This document shows positions 42,880 to 52,292 of a DNA stretch of 64,000 nt, piece after piece. The DNA is from Chitinophagales bacterium. Its GTDB lineage: Bacteria; Bacteroidota; Bacteroidia; Chitinophagales; Chitinophagaceae. The stretch lies in assembly GCA_020636495.1 (NCBI GenBank), contig JACJXQ010000008.1, positions 2,480,001 through 2,544,000 on the forward strand. Reading direction: 5' to 3'. Position numbers and translations under genes: made by a program. The stretch's first letter is position 1. Every line of letters begins with the position of its first letter. The notes under the pieces are model-generated. The model did no database searches. It worked only from the letters and a program-made list of their open reading frames with translations, and was not told the DNA's origin.

Positions 42880-43629
42880 TTATGCCAGCAAACGCTGTCT
42901 CATGGCTTCATACAACACCATACCCGTAGCTACCGATACATTCAGCGAGTCGAAACCTGTAGTCATGGGTATATGTATAAGTTGGTCAGCACGTTTCAAC
43001 ACATCCTTACTGATACCTGTATCTTCCGCCCCCATTACTATACAGGAGGGTACCGAAAAGTCGGCTTCATATACAGGAACACTACCTTTCATTTGCGTAC
43101 CCAGCACCTGTAACCCATTCAGTCGTAAGATGTCTATTGCCTGCTGTACAGAAGGAATACGGCACAACAATATTTTTGTCAATGCTCCGGCTGATGTCTT
43201 TATGGCTTCTTCAGTAAGCGATGCAGATGAAGAGGTGGGCAATATGAGTCCCTGCGCACCGCAACACAAAGCGGTACGGGCAATGGCACCCACATTACGC
43301 ACATCGGTCACACCATCCAACAATACGAACAGCGGAACTTCTCCATTCTCCACCACGTATGATATGGCATCCTGCAGTTCTGTATAGTTCAGCAGGCTGG
43401 TCCACGCTACTACGCCCTGGTGCATGCTACGGGTCATACTGTTCAGCTTCTCTTCAGGTACCTGGCTCAGTGGAATGTTCTTTTCTCTTGCCAGCTTTTT
43501 GATTGTGCTTATCTCCTCGCCCGTAGCCGTACGTAGCAGGAATATCTTTTCTACGGCAGTGCCTTGTTTCAGGGCCTCAATAAGTGGCTTGCGGCCTATC
43601 AATAATGGGAGATTATTAGTACGTTTCAC
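42880..43629 (-). CDS. rlmB: 23S rRNA (guanosine-2'-O)-methyltransferase RlmB (SpoU/TrmH family)
   Basis: A 249-residue SPOUT methyltransferase. An N-terminal substrate-binding domain (about 1-80, GRKPLIEALKQGTAVEKIFLL) precedes the knot domain with LDGVTDVRNVGAIARTALCCGAQGLIL near 103, VMGAEDTGISKDVLKRADQLIHIPM near 195 and SLNVSVATGMVLYEAMRQRL at the end. It 2'-O-methylates G2251 in the peptidyl-transferase centre (family knowledge). It starts with GTG at 43629, four bases after a TACCTTTG box (43634-43641). Its 3' end adjoins the riboswitch promoter. Confidence 0.93.
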   Translation of the reverse strand: MKRTNNLPLLIGRKPLIEALKQGTAVEKIFLLRTATGEEISTIKKLAREKNIPLSQVPEEKLNSMTRSMHQGVVAWTSLLNYTELQDAISYVVENGEVPLFVLLDGVTDVRNVGAIARTALCCGAQGLILPTSSSASLTEEAIKTSAGALTKILLCRIPSVQQAIDILRLNGLQVLGTQMKGSVPVYEADFSVPSCIVMGAEDTGISKDVLKRADQLIHIPMTTGFDSLNVSVATGMVLYEAMRQRLLA

Positions 43630-43633
43630 CTGG

Positions 43634-43641
43634 CAAAGGTA
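43634..43641 (-). promoter_or_regulatory. -7 box of rlmB
   Basis: TACCTTTG on the minus strand, four bases before the GTG start. It lies in the short gap after the CWC gene. No TTG box at 20 bases is evident. Confidence 0.4.
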
Positions 43642-43643
43642 AT

Positions 43644-43850
43644 CTATTCTTTATTTGTCGGGCTTGTTTCTGCCGGGGCATTTCCTGTTGCATATTCAGA
43701 CAGGCAGTCCGGGCACAGGCAGTTATCATAGGTACTTTTCAGGTGTTGTAATGTATCTATAGGCACAGTGTATTGCTCACACCAGCACCCCGCTATTGGT
43801 GCGGTACATGCAAAAGGTGTATTGCATTTGCTGCATTGCTTGGTTGCCAT
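43644..43850 (-). CDS. Cysteine-rich CWC-family small protein
   Basis: A 68-residue protein with eight Cys: CSKCNTPFAC, then AGCWCEQ at 21-27 (the CWC hallmark) and CLCPDC near 44-49. This matches the Cys_rich_CWC family, presumed zinc-binding and of unknown function, common in Bacteroidota and Proteobacteria. It lies 14 bases upstream of rlmB on the same strand. Confidence 0.82.
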   Translation of the reverse strand: MATKQCSKCNTPFACTAPIAGCWCEQYTVPIDTLQHLKSTYDNCLCPDCLSEYATGNAPAETSPTNKE

Positions 43851-43867
43851 GCAGCGAATTTACACAT

Positions 43868-43900
43868 AAAACAACGAGCGGCAAGTAACCCTGCCGCTCG
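43868..43900 (-). terminator. Terminator of the aspartyl protease gene
   Basis: CGAGCGGCA/TGCCGCTCG stem (43875-43883, 43892-43900; loop eight bases) followed on the minus strand by TTGTTTTATG. Confidence 0.75.
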
Positions 43901-43922
43901 CTGACACTAAAACCAAACCACA

Positions 43923-44897
43923 CTATTCTGTCTTGCAATAATATGCATCCATGCAGCAATAGTCGCCAAAGGCTGTACCAGCCATCGTGTAAGGCTGCAT
44001 GTAAAATTTGTTATTTACATAGTCAAGGGTTACATCGGCTGTGCGCAGGAACTTGGCACCTAACTTAGAGTTATCGTCGCTTGAAGTATACGCGATCACA
44101 TTATGGAAAACAAAGCCCCCAACAGTATACCTTGGTATCAGCACCTTATATTTTTCAGTCGGCTTCTCTACTCCCATCATACCATACATAGCTTTGTCCT
44201 TTTCAACCCCCATTACGTTTACATCATCGTGCTGGCTGAACATAGAGAACTTAACTGAAGCCAGATCGTAAAAACCTGAAAAACCGGTATCAAACAACAA
44301 TTCTTCTGTAATATCATCCCCAAGATGCACTTTGATCACAGGTGAGCTTTGCATGTCCTTATCTGTTGACATATATTCAGCATAAGCATGCTCAAGGTTC
44401 AGTAGTTCAATATTGTCGGTAAAGGTTATGGTTTTGTCTTTTACAGAAATACGTACGATCATATGACGCAAAAAGTTGCTGCCTATTATGCCGTCTATAT
44501 CCAGGTGCCTGAATATGGGATTCTTATTGCTGACTACTAACGCAGGTACATCCTTAACAGACATCCCGCCTATATTGAGCTCATCAACGCTGATAGCGGT
44601 AAAGGAATCACTATTGCCATTTATATCGCTGGCTCCCAGCCTGGCAAAAAATCCAAAATCGAACTGTTTTTGTAAAGAAGAGGAAATGGCGGTAGGTGCG
44701 CCTGTATCCAGTAGAAATTTCTTTGGGTGACCGTTCAGGGATACATTAAGGATGATCAGGTCATTCTGTGTTTCGAAAGGTACACTAACGTAAAAACCTT
44801 TGTTATTTACATATCCCTTATTCAGGGTAAAATCGTTGGCTAACAGTACCAGTGGGACTACCAGGTTAACGAATAATATGGCCAATGCTTTCTTCAT
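43923..44897 (-). CDS. Exported retropepsin-like aspartyl protease family protein
   Basis: A 324-residue protein with a signal peptide (MKKALAILFVNLVVPLVLLA) and two DTG motifs: FLLDTGAPTAIS near residue 60 and LLFDTGFSGFYD near 205, each followed by hydrophobic-Gly segments (IDGIIGSNFLRHM, KLGAKFLRTADVTLDY). A two-lobed, pepsin-like fold within one chain is expected; this is a common Bacteroidota arrangement. Likely periplasmic. Substrate is unknown. Confidence 0.82.
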   Translation of the reverse strand: MKKALAILFVNLVVPLVLLANDFTLNKGYVNNKGFYVSVPFETQNDLIILNVSLNGHPKKFLLDTGAPTAISSSLQKQFDFGFFARLGASDINGNSDSFTAISVDELNIGGMSVKDVPALVVSNKNPIFRHLDIDGIIGSNFLRHMIVRISVKDKTITFTDNIELLNLEHAYAEYMSTDKDMQSSPVIKVHLGDDITEELLFDTGFSGFYDLASVKFSMFSQHDDVNVMGVEKDKAMYGMMGVEKPTEKYKVLIPRYTVGGFVFHNVIAYTSSDDNSKLGAKFLRTADVTLDYVNNKFYMQPYTMAGTAFGDYCCMDAYYCKTE

Positions 44898-44993
44898 ACT
44901 TCCTCTCGGTTGTGTTTTTTATTTAATCGCTTTTAGTAAAGTTACAATTAATTCATCAAAACTTAACAATTAGGTAATATTAAATTTTTAAAG

Positions 44994-45024
44994 ACAAAAA
45001 AAAGCGAACCATATGGTTCGCTTT
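44994..45024 (-). terminator. Terminator of the YebC gene
   Basis: AAAGCGAACC/GGTTCGCTTT stem (45001-45010, 45015-45024; loop ATAT) followed on the minus strand by a U-run (AAAAAAA at 44994-45000 on the plus strand). Confidence 0.9.
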
Positions 45025-45048
45025 CAGTGATTTATAAATTATATTTTA

Positions 45049-45759
45049 CTATGCCATGTTATGAAAAACGCGTTGAACGTCGTCGTCCTGCTCTAATCTT
45101 TCTATTAATTTGTCCACATCTTCGGCCTGTTCATCGGTCACATCAACCGTATTCAGCGGCAACCACTCCAATTCACCTGATTTTGTCTCTAAACCCTTCT
45201 CTTCCAACGCTTTCTGAAGATTACCAAAATCACTGAAACCACATCTTAACACCAGGTTACCTTCACTATCCTCGCCCATCTCTTCCAAACCTGCGTCTAT
45301 TAGTTCGAGTTCCAGTTCTTCCTGGTCTACTCCCGCGGCATCAAGCTTAAACACCCCAACATGCTTGAACATAAAACCTACTGAACCACTGTTACCCAGG
45401 TTACCGCCACCCTTATTGAAATGAGAGCGAACATTGGCAACTGTACGGGTAGTATTATCAGTAGCAGTTTCTACGAGCAAGGCAACGCCATGAGGTGCAT
45501 ATCCTTCATACAAAACCTCTTCATAGTTACTATGATCCTTACCAAGCGCATTTTTTATAGCTCCCTCAATACGATCCTTAGGCATATTTACAGACTTGGC
45601 ATTCTGTATGATACGCCTCAAAGCAGAGTTACTATCAGGATCAGGACCTGCGGCCTTTACAGCTATGGCAATTTCTTTACCTATTCTTGTAAATTGTTTG
45701 GCCATCCGGTCGTACCGGGCAAACATCTTGGATTTACGTACTTCAAATATCCGACCCAT
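45049..45759 (-). CDS. YebC/PmpR-family protein
   Basis: A 236-residue protein of the YebC family: KMFARYDRMAKQFTRIGKEIAIAVK at the start, NMPKDRIEGAIKNALG near 55, YEGYAPHGVALLVETATDNTTRTVANVR near 81 and GNLGNSGSVGFMFKH near 118. The family has been described both as DNA-binding regulators and as translation factors that relieve stalling at proline stretches. Normal length. A -7 box TATTTTTG (45783-45790, minus strand) lies about 23 bases before the ATG. Confidence 0.94.
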   Translation of the reverse strand: MGRIFEVRKSKMFARYDRMAKQFTRIGKEIAIAVKAAGPDPDSNSALRRIIQNAKSVNMPKDRIEGAIKNALGKDHSNYEEVLYEGYAPHGVALLVETATDNTTRTVANVRSHFNKGGGNLGNSGSVGFMFKHVGVFKLDAAGVDQEELELELIDAGLEEMGEDSEGNLVLRCGFSDFGNLQKALEEKGLETKSGELEWLPLNTVDVTDEQAEDVDKLIERLEQDDDVQRVFHNMA

Positions 45760-45782
45760 TTATTGCTGGTTTTAATAGGGCG

Positions 45783-45790
45783 CAAAAATA
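45783..45790 (-). promoter_or_regulatory. -7 box of the YebC gene
   Basis: TATTTTTG on the minus strand fits TANNTTTG. No clear upstream TTG box was found. Confidence 0.4.
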
Positions 45791-45844
45791 AGGATTGTTT
45801 TTTGCAGATGGAACAGAAATTACAGATATATGTCCTGTATGATA

Positions 45845-46564
45845 TCAGAACCTGACAATAAGGTAAAATACCATAGGCAGGTTAAAAACACCTTCCTTCA
45901 GCTTGTTGTCCAGCTCTGTGGTTGAGGTTTCAAACTTCGGGGTACCTATGCCGTTACTCACCCTGCGCGTTATCTCTATCTTTTGCTTGTATTTGCCGGT
46001 GCGGTAGTAAAAACTGGCCTCGGAACCTATTAACACATGCGACGAAATACGATATCGTAACCAACCCATTGCTCCGCCACCCTGTGTGGTTGTTTGCGAT
46101 GCAAGATCCGTCCTGGTTGAGTCAAACGAACGAACGGAGGTTTTGGAATAACTGATATCACTGCTGTATACCCCGTCAAGACCGGCGCCTGCTGTCCACC
46201 TGTCAGAAAGACGAAATGATTTTTCTAAACCTAAACGGGCATTGATCTTATTAACGTTATTTTCCCTGATGGTAATACCATCATCGTCTTTGAATGTATT
46301 GAATTCGGGGCCCAGGCCTAAACGAACACCCCAACCTGATTTTGCCAGGTTCAATGAGTACATCAACAGGTATGGGTTGTTCAGCGAACTACCGGTACCG
46401 TTAAAGTTGAAGACCTGCCTCACCAGCTCGTTCATCTGTACACCTACCTGGTGTTCAAATAATTTTGTCCTGGGCTTTACAGGCTCTATATCATCCTGTG
46501 CTAACGATACGCTGCTGAAAGTGCATAATAATCCTGCTACAAATACTGTTATTTGTTTCTTCAT
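45845..46564 (-). CDS. Predicted outer-membrane protein
   Basis: A 239-residue protein with a signal peptide (MKKQITVFVAGLLCTFSSVSLAQ) and alternating-hydrophobicity strands typical of a small beta-barrel (SLNLAKSGWGVRLGLGPEF, KINARLGLEKSFRLS, SHVLIGSEASFYYRTGKYK) ending in a terminal aromatic residue (FYLIVRF), as outer-membrane barrels do. It lies 16 bases after the peroxidase gene, so the two likely form an operon. Confidence 0.7.
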   Translation of the reverse strand: MKKQITVFVAGLLCTFSSVSLAQDDIEPVKPRTKLFEHQVGVQMNELVRQVFNFNGTGSSLNNPYLLMYSLNLAKSGWGVRLGLGPEFNTFKDDDGITIRENNVNKINARLGLEKSFRLSDRWTAGAGLDGVYSSDISYSKTSVRSFDSTRTDLASQTTTQGGGAMGWLRYRISSHVLIGSEASFYYRTGKYKQKIEITRRVSNGIGTPKFETSTTELDNKLKEGVFNLPMVFYLIVRF

Positions 46565-46580
46565 ACTTAAGTTGTGGGTA

Positions 46581-47735
46581 TTATTTAATCTTAAATGGGT
46601 TTGAATATTTCGGATTTGTTGTAATACTGTGATCTGTCAAAGTATTCAGGAATGCGATCAATGCTTTACGGTCATCGGTAGAAATGTTCATCCTCATCGG
46701 ATGTCCGTCTTGATCCCTCAGGCGATCATCCAGGTTAGGATTATCCTTGATACCCTTACTATAATGTTCCAATACGCTATCCAGAGTACTGAACCTGCCA
46801 TCGTGCATATAAGGTGCTGTGAGTGCTACATTAGTCAGTTTCGGGATCACAAAATCTCCATCCTGTTGTGGATTTAAAGTAATGGCGCCTACTCCTTTGT
46901 CTTTTGACACCGCATCCAGTCCTATATTATTCCTCGGGCGCTCACCACCGTAATTACCATCCGGAATATGGCAACTTGCGCAGTTATACTTATCATTGAA
47001 CAATTGCATCCCTATCTGTTCCTGTGCTGTCAGCTCGGCTTCGCCTCGCTCAAACTGAACGAAACGAGAATTATCTGCACTCAACGCCATCATAAAATAA
47101 GAGATGGATTCTTTTATCATATCCAGGGTCAACTCATCTGTATGGTAGGCATCCTGTACCAAACCTTTATAATATGGCAATGAATTTAGCTTAGCAGGTA
47201 AGTCGTTAATATCTGCCATCCCCATTTCCACATGGTTAGCAACAGGTCGTATTACAAGTGCTTCCAGGTTATTTTCCCTTCCATCCCAGAACAGGGATTG
47301 TGTATTTGAGACGAGTTTAAACTTAGGGTCGGAAATAATACCAAGGTTCTTCCCCAGGTTCTGAATTGGAGGGGTATTCCTACCGGTCATACGTCCTTCA
47401 AATCCCATACTGAATGAGGCATTATCAGCAAATGCATATGCCTGTTTGTGGCAACTTCCGCAAGAAATTGCGTTATTCAAAGATAGATGCCCATCGTAAA
47501 ACAAAACACGGCCTAGTATTGCCATCTTATCCAATTCTGATGGATAAGGTATATTAAGGCCACCGCCTATGAAGCCTCCGCCAAAATTTTTCGAATCAAA
47601 ATAATGCCCTGTGGTATCTGAAAGGTCAAGGTATACTTCTGCATTGGGTTTCGATGTAGCCGATTGTTTATTCTTATTACATGCTATTACCAACACAGTT
47701 GCAAGCAAAGCAAGGGAAACGGTTATCTTTTTCAT
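46581..47735 (-). CDS. Di-haem cytochrome c peroxidase-like lipoprotein
   Basis: A 384-residue protein with lipoprotein-type signal (VLVIAC, Cys19). Two haem-binding motifs are seen: CGSCH at 92-96 and CASCH near 255, and the family phrases GRVLFYDGHLSLNNAISC, FAGRMTGRNTPP-like GRMTGRNTPPIQN and VALTAPYMHDGRFSTLDSVLEHY with distal Met. It reduces hydrogen peroxide (or is a MauG-like oxidase) in the periplasm. Followed by an outer-membrane barrel gene. Confidence 0.9.
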   Translation of the reverse strand: MKKITVSLALLATVLVIACNKNKQSATSKPNAEVYLDLSDTTGHYFDSKNFGGGFIGGGLNIPYPSELDKMAILGRVLFYDGHLSLNNAISCGSCHKQAYAFADNASFSMGFEGRMTGRNTPPIQNLGKNLGIISDPKFKLVSNTQSLFWDGRENNLEALVIRPVANHVEMGMADINDLPAKLNSLPYYKGLVQDAYHTDELTLDMIKESISYFMMALSADNSRFVQFERGEAELTAQEQIGMQLFNDKYNCASCHIPDGNYGGERPRNNIGLDAVSKDKGVGAITLNPQQDGDFVIPKLTNVALTAPYMHDGRFSTLDSVLEHYSKGIKDNPNLDDRLRDQDGHPMRMNISTDDRKALIAFLNTLTDHSITTNPKYSNPFKIK

Positions 47736-47923
47736 AGGGAGCAGTTTTGTGTATTAAATATAACCATAAAAACACACAAATATTATGCCATGTGTTAAAA
47801 TTTTACAAATACAAGAAAATGACAAATATGAGATTGGTAAATTACTAACCAAAGGTTACAACTCTGACACCTGTCTAATAAAATCGAAAAGGTTTATGCT
47901 TATTTTTACTGGAAATAAGAACG

Positions 47924-48463
47924 ATGACTCCTAAGCTGACAAAACTAAGCAAGACCTTATCTCATGCCTTACGACATGCTCCCGGAGAGTATGGACTTAA
48001 ACTGGATGCAGAAGGCTGGGTAAACGTAGACGACCTGCTCCGGGCTTTAGCTGACAAGGGCTGGCCAAATGTATTAAAAGATCATATTGACAGTATTATA
48101 CAAGTACCCGGAAAGAAACGATTCCAAATAGTAGGAGAAAGAATAAGAGCAATGTACGGCCATTCTGTAGATGAGCAGATACAAAAGGTCAGACAAGCTC
48201 CACCTGACATACTATATCACGGCACAAAAGCAGAATTTATTGAAAGCATATGCCAAAAGGGGCTGCAACCAATGCAAAGGCAATATGTACACTTGTCAAT
48301 AGATGAGCATAACGCCATAGTTGTTGCATCCCGCAGAAAAGGCCGGAACAAAATACTGATTATAAAAGCGGCAAGTGCATATAAGTCCGGCATCAACTTC
48401 TATGCTGAAGAAAACGGCATATGGCTATCTGACGCAATATCACCCCAATTCATAGAACTATAA
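47924..48463 (+). CDS. kptA: RNA 2'-phosphotransferase (Tpt1/KptA family)
   Basis: A 179-residue enzyme that removes an internal RNA 2'-phosphate using NAD. The N-terminal winged-helix part reads LSKTLSHALRHAPGEYGLKLD.EGW; the NAD-binding half has LYHGTKAEFIESICQKGL near 98 and HLSIDEHNAIVVASRRKGR near 125. The conserved R-H-R-R set can be traced (R17, H99, R113 region, R139). Bacteria have no known 2'-phosphate-producing tRNA splicing, so the physiological substrate is unclear. The RDD gene starts 11 bases downstream. Confidence 0.92.
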   Translation: MTPKLTKLSKTLSHALRHAPGEYGLKLDAEGWVNVDDLLRALADKGWPNVLKDHIDSIIQVPGKKRFQIVGERIRAMYGHSVDEQIQKVRQAPPDILYHGTKAEFIESICQKGLQPMQRQYVHLSIDEHNAIVVASRRKGRNKILIIKAASAYKSGINFYAEENGIWLSDAISPQFIEL

Positions 48464-48473
48464 ACTATGCTAA

Positions 48474-48851
48474 ATGGAATACCCCAGTCTATTAAAAAGA
48501 GTACAGGCAACATTTGTAGATCAGATCATAGCCTTTATACTTATTATGTTATTCTTCGTTATCGCAAACAATATCAATGAAGACTCAATCCCACTTAAGA
48601 TCGTAGCTTTCTTTTTAGGGATATCATATGAACCCATCATGATATTGCGTTCACGCACCATCGGCCAGCGATTAACAGGCACAAAAGTAGAATGGGTGAC
48701 AGAAAATTTCCCGTTCAGAATTCTGTCATCCTATATAAGGCTGACGGCAAAAATACTGTTAGGTTGGATATCGCTAATCTCAGTGAGCATCAACAAACAC
48801 AAGCGCGCTATACACGATATCGTTGCTGGAACGGTGGTAGTAATTTGCTAA
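48474..48851 (+). CDS. RDD-family membrane protein
   Basis: A 125-residue protein with three hydrophobic helices and the RDD hallmarks: LLKRVQATFVDQIIAFIL at the start (conserved Arg and Asp), RSRTIGQRLTGTKVEW near residue 59 and KHKRAIHDIVAGTVVV at the end. Function of the family is unknown; some members affect ion homeostasis. It sits between kptA and a M48 peptidase gene in the same direction. Confidence 0.85.
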   Translation: MEYPSLLKRVQATFVDQIIAFILIMLFFVIANNINEDSIPLKIVAFFLGISYEPIMILRSRTIGQRLTGTKVEWVTENFPFRILSSYIRLTAKILLGWISLISVSINKHKRAIHDIVAGTVVVIC

Positions 48852-48963
48852 CGACATAAGAGCACAAACATCATGGCATCTGGAAACGAACCAACATTTT
48901 ATTATTTTTCGAAAAAAACTACTATTGAAGCCAATAACCCGAACACAAAATCGCAAAAAAACA

Positions 48964-50274
48964 ATGAGAGGCATAATATGCCGCCTCTTTATCGTCATTA
49001 GTCTATATTCAACACAGACACATGCCCAGCGACACACGCCGGGCGACACAATTAGCCGATCATATACCGCAGAACTTATCAAAACCTATCCGCTGCAGAA
49101 TGACCTTTTTATAGAAGGCCTCAAAGAAGAAACAAATGACAGGAAGGCGCTTAAACACTATGAAGCTACCTACAAAGTGCTTTTTAAGACTCTTAATGAA
49201 GATATCGTGGATGGCAAAATGGTCGATATCCCCGAGATATCTTCAGCGACTACTGCAATACTACAGGAACTAAAAGCTAAAAACCCGGCAATTCCCCGAA
49301 AATTGCAGGTGGTTCTGGTCCGCGATAATTATCCTAATGCTCACACTATCGGTGACAATATCATTTTCGTCAACACAGGGTTGCTCTATTGTCTTGAAAG
49401 CGAAGACCAGGTGGCCGGTATCCTGGCACATGAAATAGGCCACCAGGTATTAAAGCACAGCATCAAAGCATTGGCCTTCTATTTTGAAAAAGACAAACAT
49501 GACGTAGAAAATGTACGCGCTGTAAGGCAAAAGGACGTAAAGAAAACAGACTATGCAATTCAACTATTGAAAAGCTCAATTTATAAAGAAGGAGAAGTAG
49601 CACGGCAACATGAAATGGAGGCAGACTCATTCGGTTATATCTTGATAAGAAACACAGCGTACAAGAAGACTGCATTTATTGAAGCCCTGGAAGTCATCGA
49701 CAGGTTCGACTCTTTAGCCAAAGACACACTTGCGATAGAAACATATAAACGCGTTTTCGGGATACCCGGTCAACCTTTTAACGACAAGTGGCTACACACA
49801 GAAGACTTTTCTGCATACAACTATGGATCATATATTCCTAAGTTCAACAGGGATTCATTATCAACCCACCCCAAAAGTGCAGAACGTATACAGCACCTGA
49901 AAAACACCTTCCCTGAATTAGCTGACAATAGCCAGACAAATAAGCTACAGACCAGGATATTTAGTAATGCAAAACGTATTGCAGAATTAGAGCTTATTCC
50001 CAACCTGTATCATAACGAGCAATATGGCAAAGCATTATATACTACGCTAATACACCTGCAAAACTCGCCGGGAGACACCTTCTACAAACAGTGGCTATCT
50101 GTGAACCTTCAAAAAATATATGTGGCCAGGAGAGATTATCAATTGAACAAGCACCTTGACAGGGTTGCGCCTGATGACCATGACGAAAGCTATATTCGCT
50201 TCCTGAACTTAATGTGGAACATGAGTCTAAATGAGTTGCAAAAGATTGCTACATACTACCAGAGTCACGATTAG
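48964..50274 (+). CDS. M48-family zinc metalloprotease, exported
   Basis: A protein of about 436 residues. Signal peptide MRGIICRLFIVISLYSTQTHAQ is followed by a peptidase domain with HEIGHQ near residue 156 (zinc His pair and catalytic Glu) and the third ligand in EMEADSFGYIL near 217. The C-terminal region (about 290-436) is helical, possibly TPR-like. The ATG at 48964 begins the signal; an in-frame start 13 codons upstream is rejected. Bacteroidota M48 proteins of this kind are thought to act in envelope quality control. Confidence 0.88.
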   Translation: MRGIICRLFIVISLYSTQTHAQRHTPGDTISRSYTAELIKTYPLQNDLFIEGLKEETNDRKALKHYEATYKVLFKTLNEDIVDGKMVDIPEISSATTAILQELKAKNPAIPRKLQVVLVRDNYPNAHTIGDNIIFVNTGLLYCLESEDQVAGILAHEIGHQVLKHSIKALAFYFEKDKHDVENVRAVRQKDVKKTDYAIQLLKSSIYKEGEVARQHEMEADSFGYILIRNTAYKKTAFIEALEVIDRFDSLAKDTLAIETYKRVFGIPGQPFNDKWLHTEDFSAYNYGSYIPKFNRDSLSTHPKSAERIQHLKNTFPELADNSQTNKLQTRIFSNAKRIAELELIPNLYHNEQYGKALYTTLIHLQNSPGDTFYKQWLSVNLQKIYVARRDYQLNKHLDRVAPDDHDESYIRFLNLMWNMSLNELQKIATYYQSHD

Positions 50275-50282
50275 CTGAGACC

Positions 50283-51854
50283 TTAGTAGTTCAGCCTTTC
50301 TAACCTAACCTGGTTATATTTGTCTTTCTTATTTATCTCCTGCAAAAGGATGAAACCCTCCTTGGCTATATAAGGGAAGATCAGAAATTTTTCTTTAGCT
50401 GAGATAGGTATCATTTCCTGCTTAAACTTGCTGTCGATGAACGTATTGATATATAAATTCCAGTTTTTGTCCTTGGTTTCCTCGTTCTGCTGATAGTCCC
50501 TGTAAAAAAACACAAGATCATTGCCATCGTTCAGGTATTGAGAAAACAGATAATCGGAATTATACCATTTCGTTTTCTCTTTTTCCAGGACAGTAACACT
50601 CTTAATATTAAAGGCACTGTCTGTATTTACGTACACAATATCGGTGGTTTTCACTCCCCTGTATTCACTTGCAGGTCTGTATTTTTCAAATAATATACCT
50701 ACACTTCCGTCTTTCATAAAAAAAAGGTCTCTTGGATCAAGCATATATCCCTTCTCAACAAAACCAGTTGCATTTATCTTAGGTATATGTGCTTTAAAGT
50801 CGTTACCGTAGGACAAGACTTTAAGTTCAACATTGAAAGTATTCCTGTCGATAACCAATCGCGTGATACCTGTTGTATACAAAGCATTACTGGTTCTGCC
50901 TACAATAACTATTTTGTCATCAAACGACTTATCATTATCCAGGTAACCGTAGCTATATGTAGGGAAACTCAATATTTCGGACAGCAGTTCGGCAGAATCA
51001 GCAATTTGTTTTTTATGCACCTCTTTACCTGTTTTCATATCCAATACCAGTAAAGAATATGTATCTGGTTTTTTATACACGGTCACGGGAGTTCCGTAAT
51101 CTTTATCAAACTCAACTTTTGCATGGTTTTTTAGTAGTGCGTAGTAATATTTTTCGTCTTTTTCAAGAGCATACAATACCTGCCATTGCTTCTTCGTGGC
51201 CGTTTCATTATAGCTGTAACGCCACATTTCTTTTTTATTTTCATCATACCTCATCAGGTGGCTGTTTTGTACATATCCACGGTAGGCATCATATTCATGC
51301 ACCAGGTATCCGCCTTCTTTTATCTCAGCAACTGTAGAGATATAATTAAAGCTGTTCTGCTTCTTCTCCGTCCTGAATTCTTTTCTTTTGTCCCTCCATG
51401 TATCGTTCTGTTCAAGTTCATTAAATACCCCATGGTCATAATCGTAAAACACTTTTCTTTTTACAGAGTTGTCTTTCAGATCAATAACCATAGACGACGG
51501 TGTAAACATATCGTTGGGCTTAACAAGGCTGTAATCTACACTACTTGGCTTCAACACTATTGCCCCATCAAAATTGATATAACCATAGTAGTCACCTGCT
51601 GTGATGTCTCCCTCAAAAGTATTATTAGCGAAGGGGTTCAGGTTTTTATCCAACAGAACATATTCGAATTTCTTGGTTTTATCTCCGGTTTTTCCGTAGT
51701 CGTATATCGAGATATAACCAAACAGGCTCTCATCTTCATCAAAAAGTGCATTCATCCCCAGAAAATCACCTTTAGCTAAAGATATCAGATCGCGGGTTTG
51801 AGCATAACCATTGACAAACAACAGGAGGAGAACAGGTAATAATATTTTTTTCAT
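50283..51854 (-). CDS. Hypothetical exported protein, possibly beta-propeller
   Basis: A protein of about 523 residues with signal peptide (MKKILLPVLLLLFVNGYAQ). The mature part has repeated strand pairs of the type YYALLKNHAKVEFDK, YSLLVLDMKTGKEVHKKQI and DRNTFNVELKVLSYG, suggesting a propeller or repeated beta fold. No catalytic motif or T9SS domain is seen, and I do not recognise the family. A TTG codon precedes the chosen ATG. It is single, convergent with the M48 gene. Confidence 0.65.
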   Translation of the reverse strand: MKKILLPVLLLLFVNGYAQTRDLISLAKGDFLGMNALFDEDESLFGYISIYDYGKTGDKTKKFEYVLLDKNLNPFANNTFEGDITAGDYYGYINFDGAIVLKPSSVDYSLVKPNDMFTPSSMVIDLKDNSVKRKVFYDYDHGVFNELEQNDTWRDKRKEFRTEKKQNSFNYISTVAEIKEGGYLVHEYDAYRGYVQNSHLMRYDENKKEMWRYSYNETATKKQWQVLYALEKDEKYYYALLKNHAKVEFDKDYGTPVTVYKKPDTYSLLVLDMKTGKEVHKKQIADSAELLSEILSFPTYSYGYLDNDKSFDDKIVIVGRTSNALYTTGITRLVIDRNTFNVELKVLSYGNDFKAHIPKINATGFVEKGYMLDPRDLFFMKDGSVGILFEKYRPASEYRGVKTTDIVYVNTDSAFNIKSVTVLEKEKTKWYNSDYLFSQYLNDGNDLVFFYRDYQQNEETKDKNWNLYINTFIDSKFKQEMIPISAKEKFLIFPYIAKEGFILLQEINKKDKYNQVRLERLNY

Positions 51855-51985
51855 CAATGTATAGAATTAACCAGTCGTATATCGGGATATATTTCCAGGA
51901 TACCCCAATGCGATGCAAAATAATATTATTTAGCAAATACTGGAAAGCTAAAATCAAGCTTGTACAGTCTACCACTTCAATACGA

Positions 51986-51993
51986 TATATTTG
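51986..51993 (+). promoter_or_regulatory. -7 box of the DUF3817 gene
   Basis: TATATTTG ends five bases before the ATG at 51999; TTG at 51960-51962 lies 23 bases upstream. This suggests a leaderless transcript. Confidence 0.5.
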
Positions 51994-51998
51994 CAGCC

Positions 51999-52289
51999 AT
52001 GAAACAACAACTGTTGAAAAGATTCAGGCAGATAGCCGTACTCGAGGGGATATCTTACTTAGTACTATTATTCATAGCTATGCCCATGAAATACTTAGGA
52101 GGCATGCCCGAAGCTGTACAATATACTGGCTGGGCGCATGGGGTATTATTCATATTGTATGCAGTATTCCTGGTGCAGACATGGCAGGCATATAGCTGGA
52201 GTTTCAAAAAAGCCACGTTTATCTTTGCAGCATCCTTGTTGCCTTTTGCCCCCTTCTATGTAGACCGTAAGTTGAAACATGAAGCTTGA
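51999..52289 (+). CDS. DUF3817 membrane protein
   Basis: A 96-residue protein with three helices: FRQIAVLEGISYLVLLFIAMPMKY (about 9-32), VQYTGWAHGVLFILYAVFLVQTW (about 40-62) and FIFAASLLPFAPFYVDRKLK (about 72-91). EGISYLVLLFIAMPMKY and GWAHGVLF are hallmarks of DUF3817, a family of integral membrane proteins of unknown function. An upstream extension (from 51960) would run through the promoter and is rejected. Confidence 0.88.
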   Translation: MKQQLLKRFRQIAVLEGISYLVLLFIAMPMKYLGGMPEAVQYTGWAHGVLFILYAVFLVQTWQAYSWSFKKATFIFAASLLPFAPFYVDRKLKHEA

Positions 52290-52292
52290 CGA

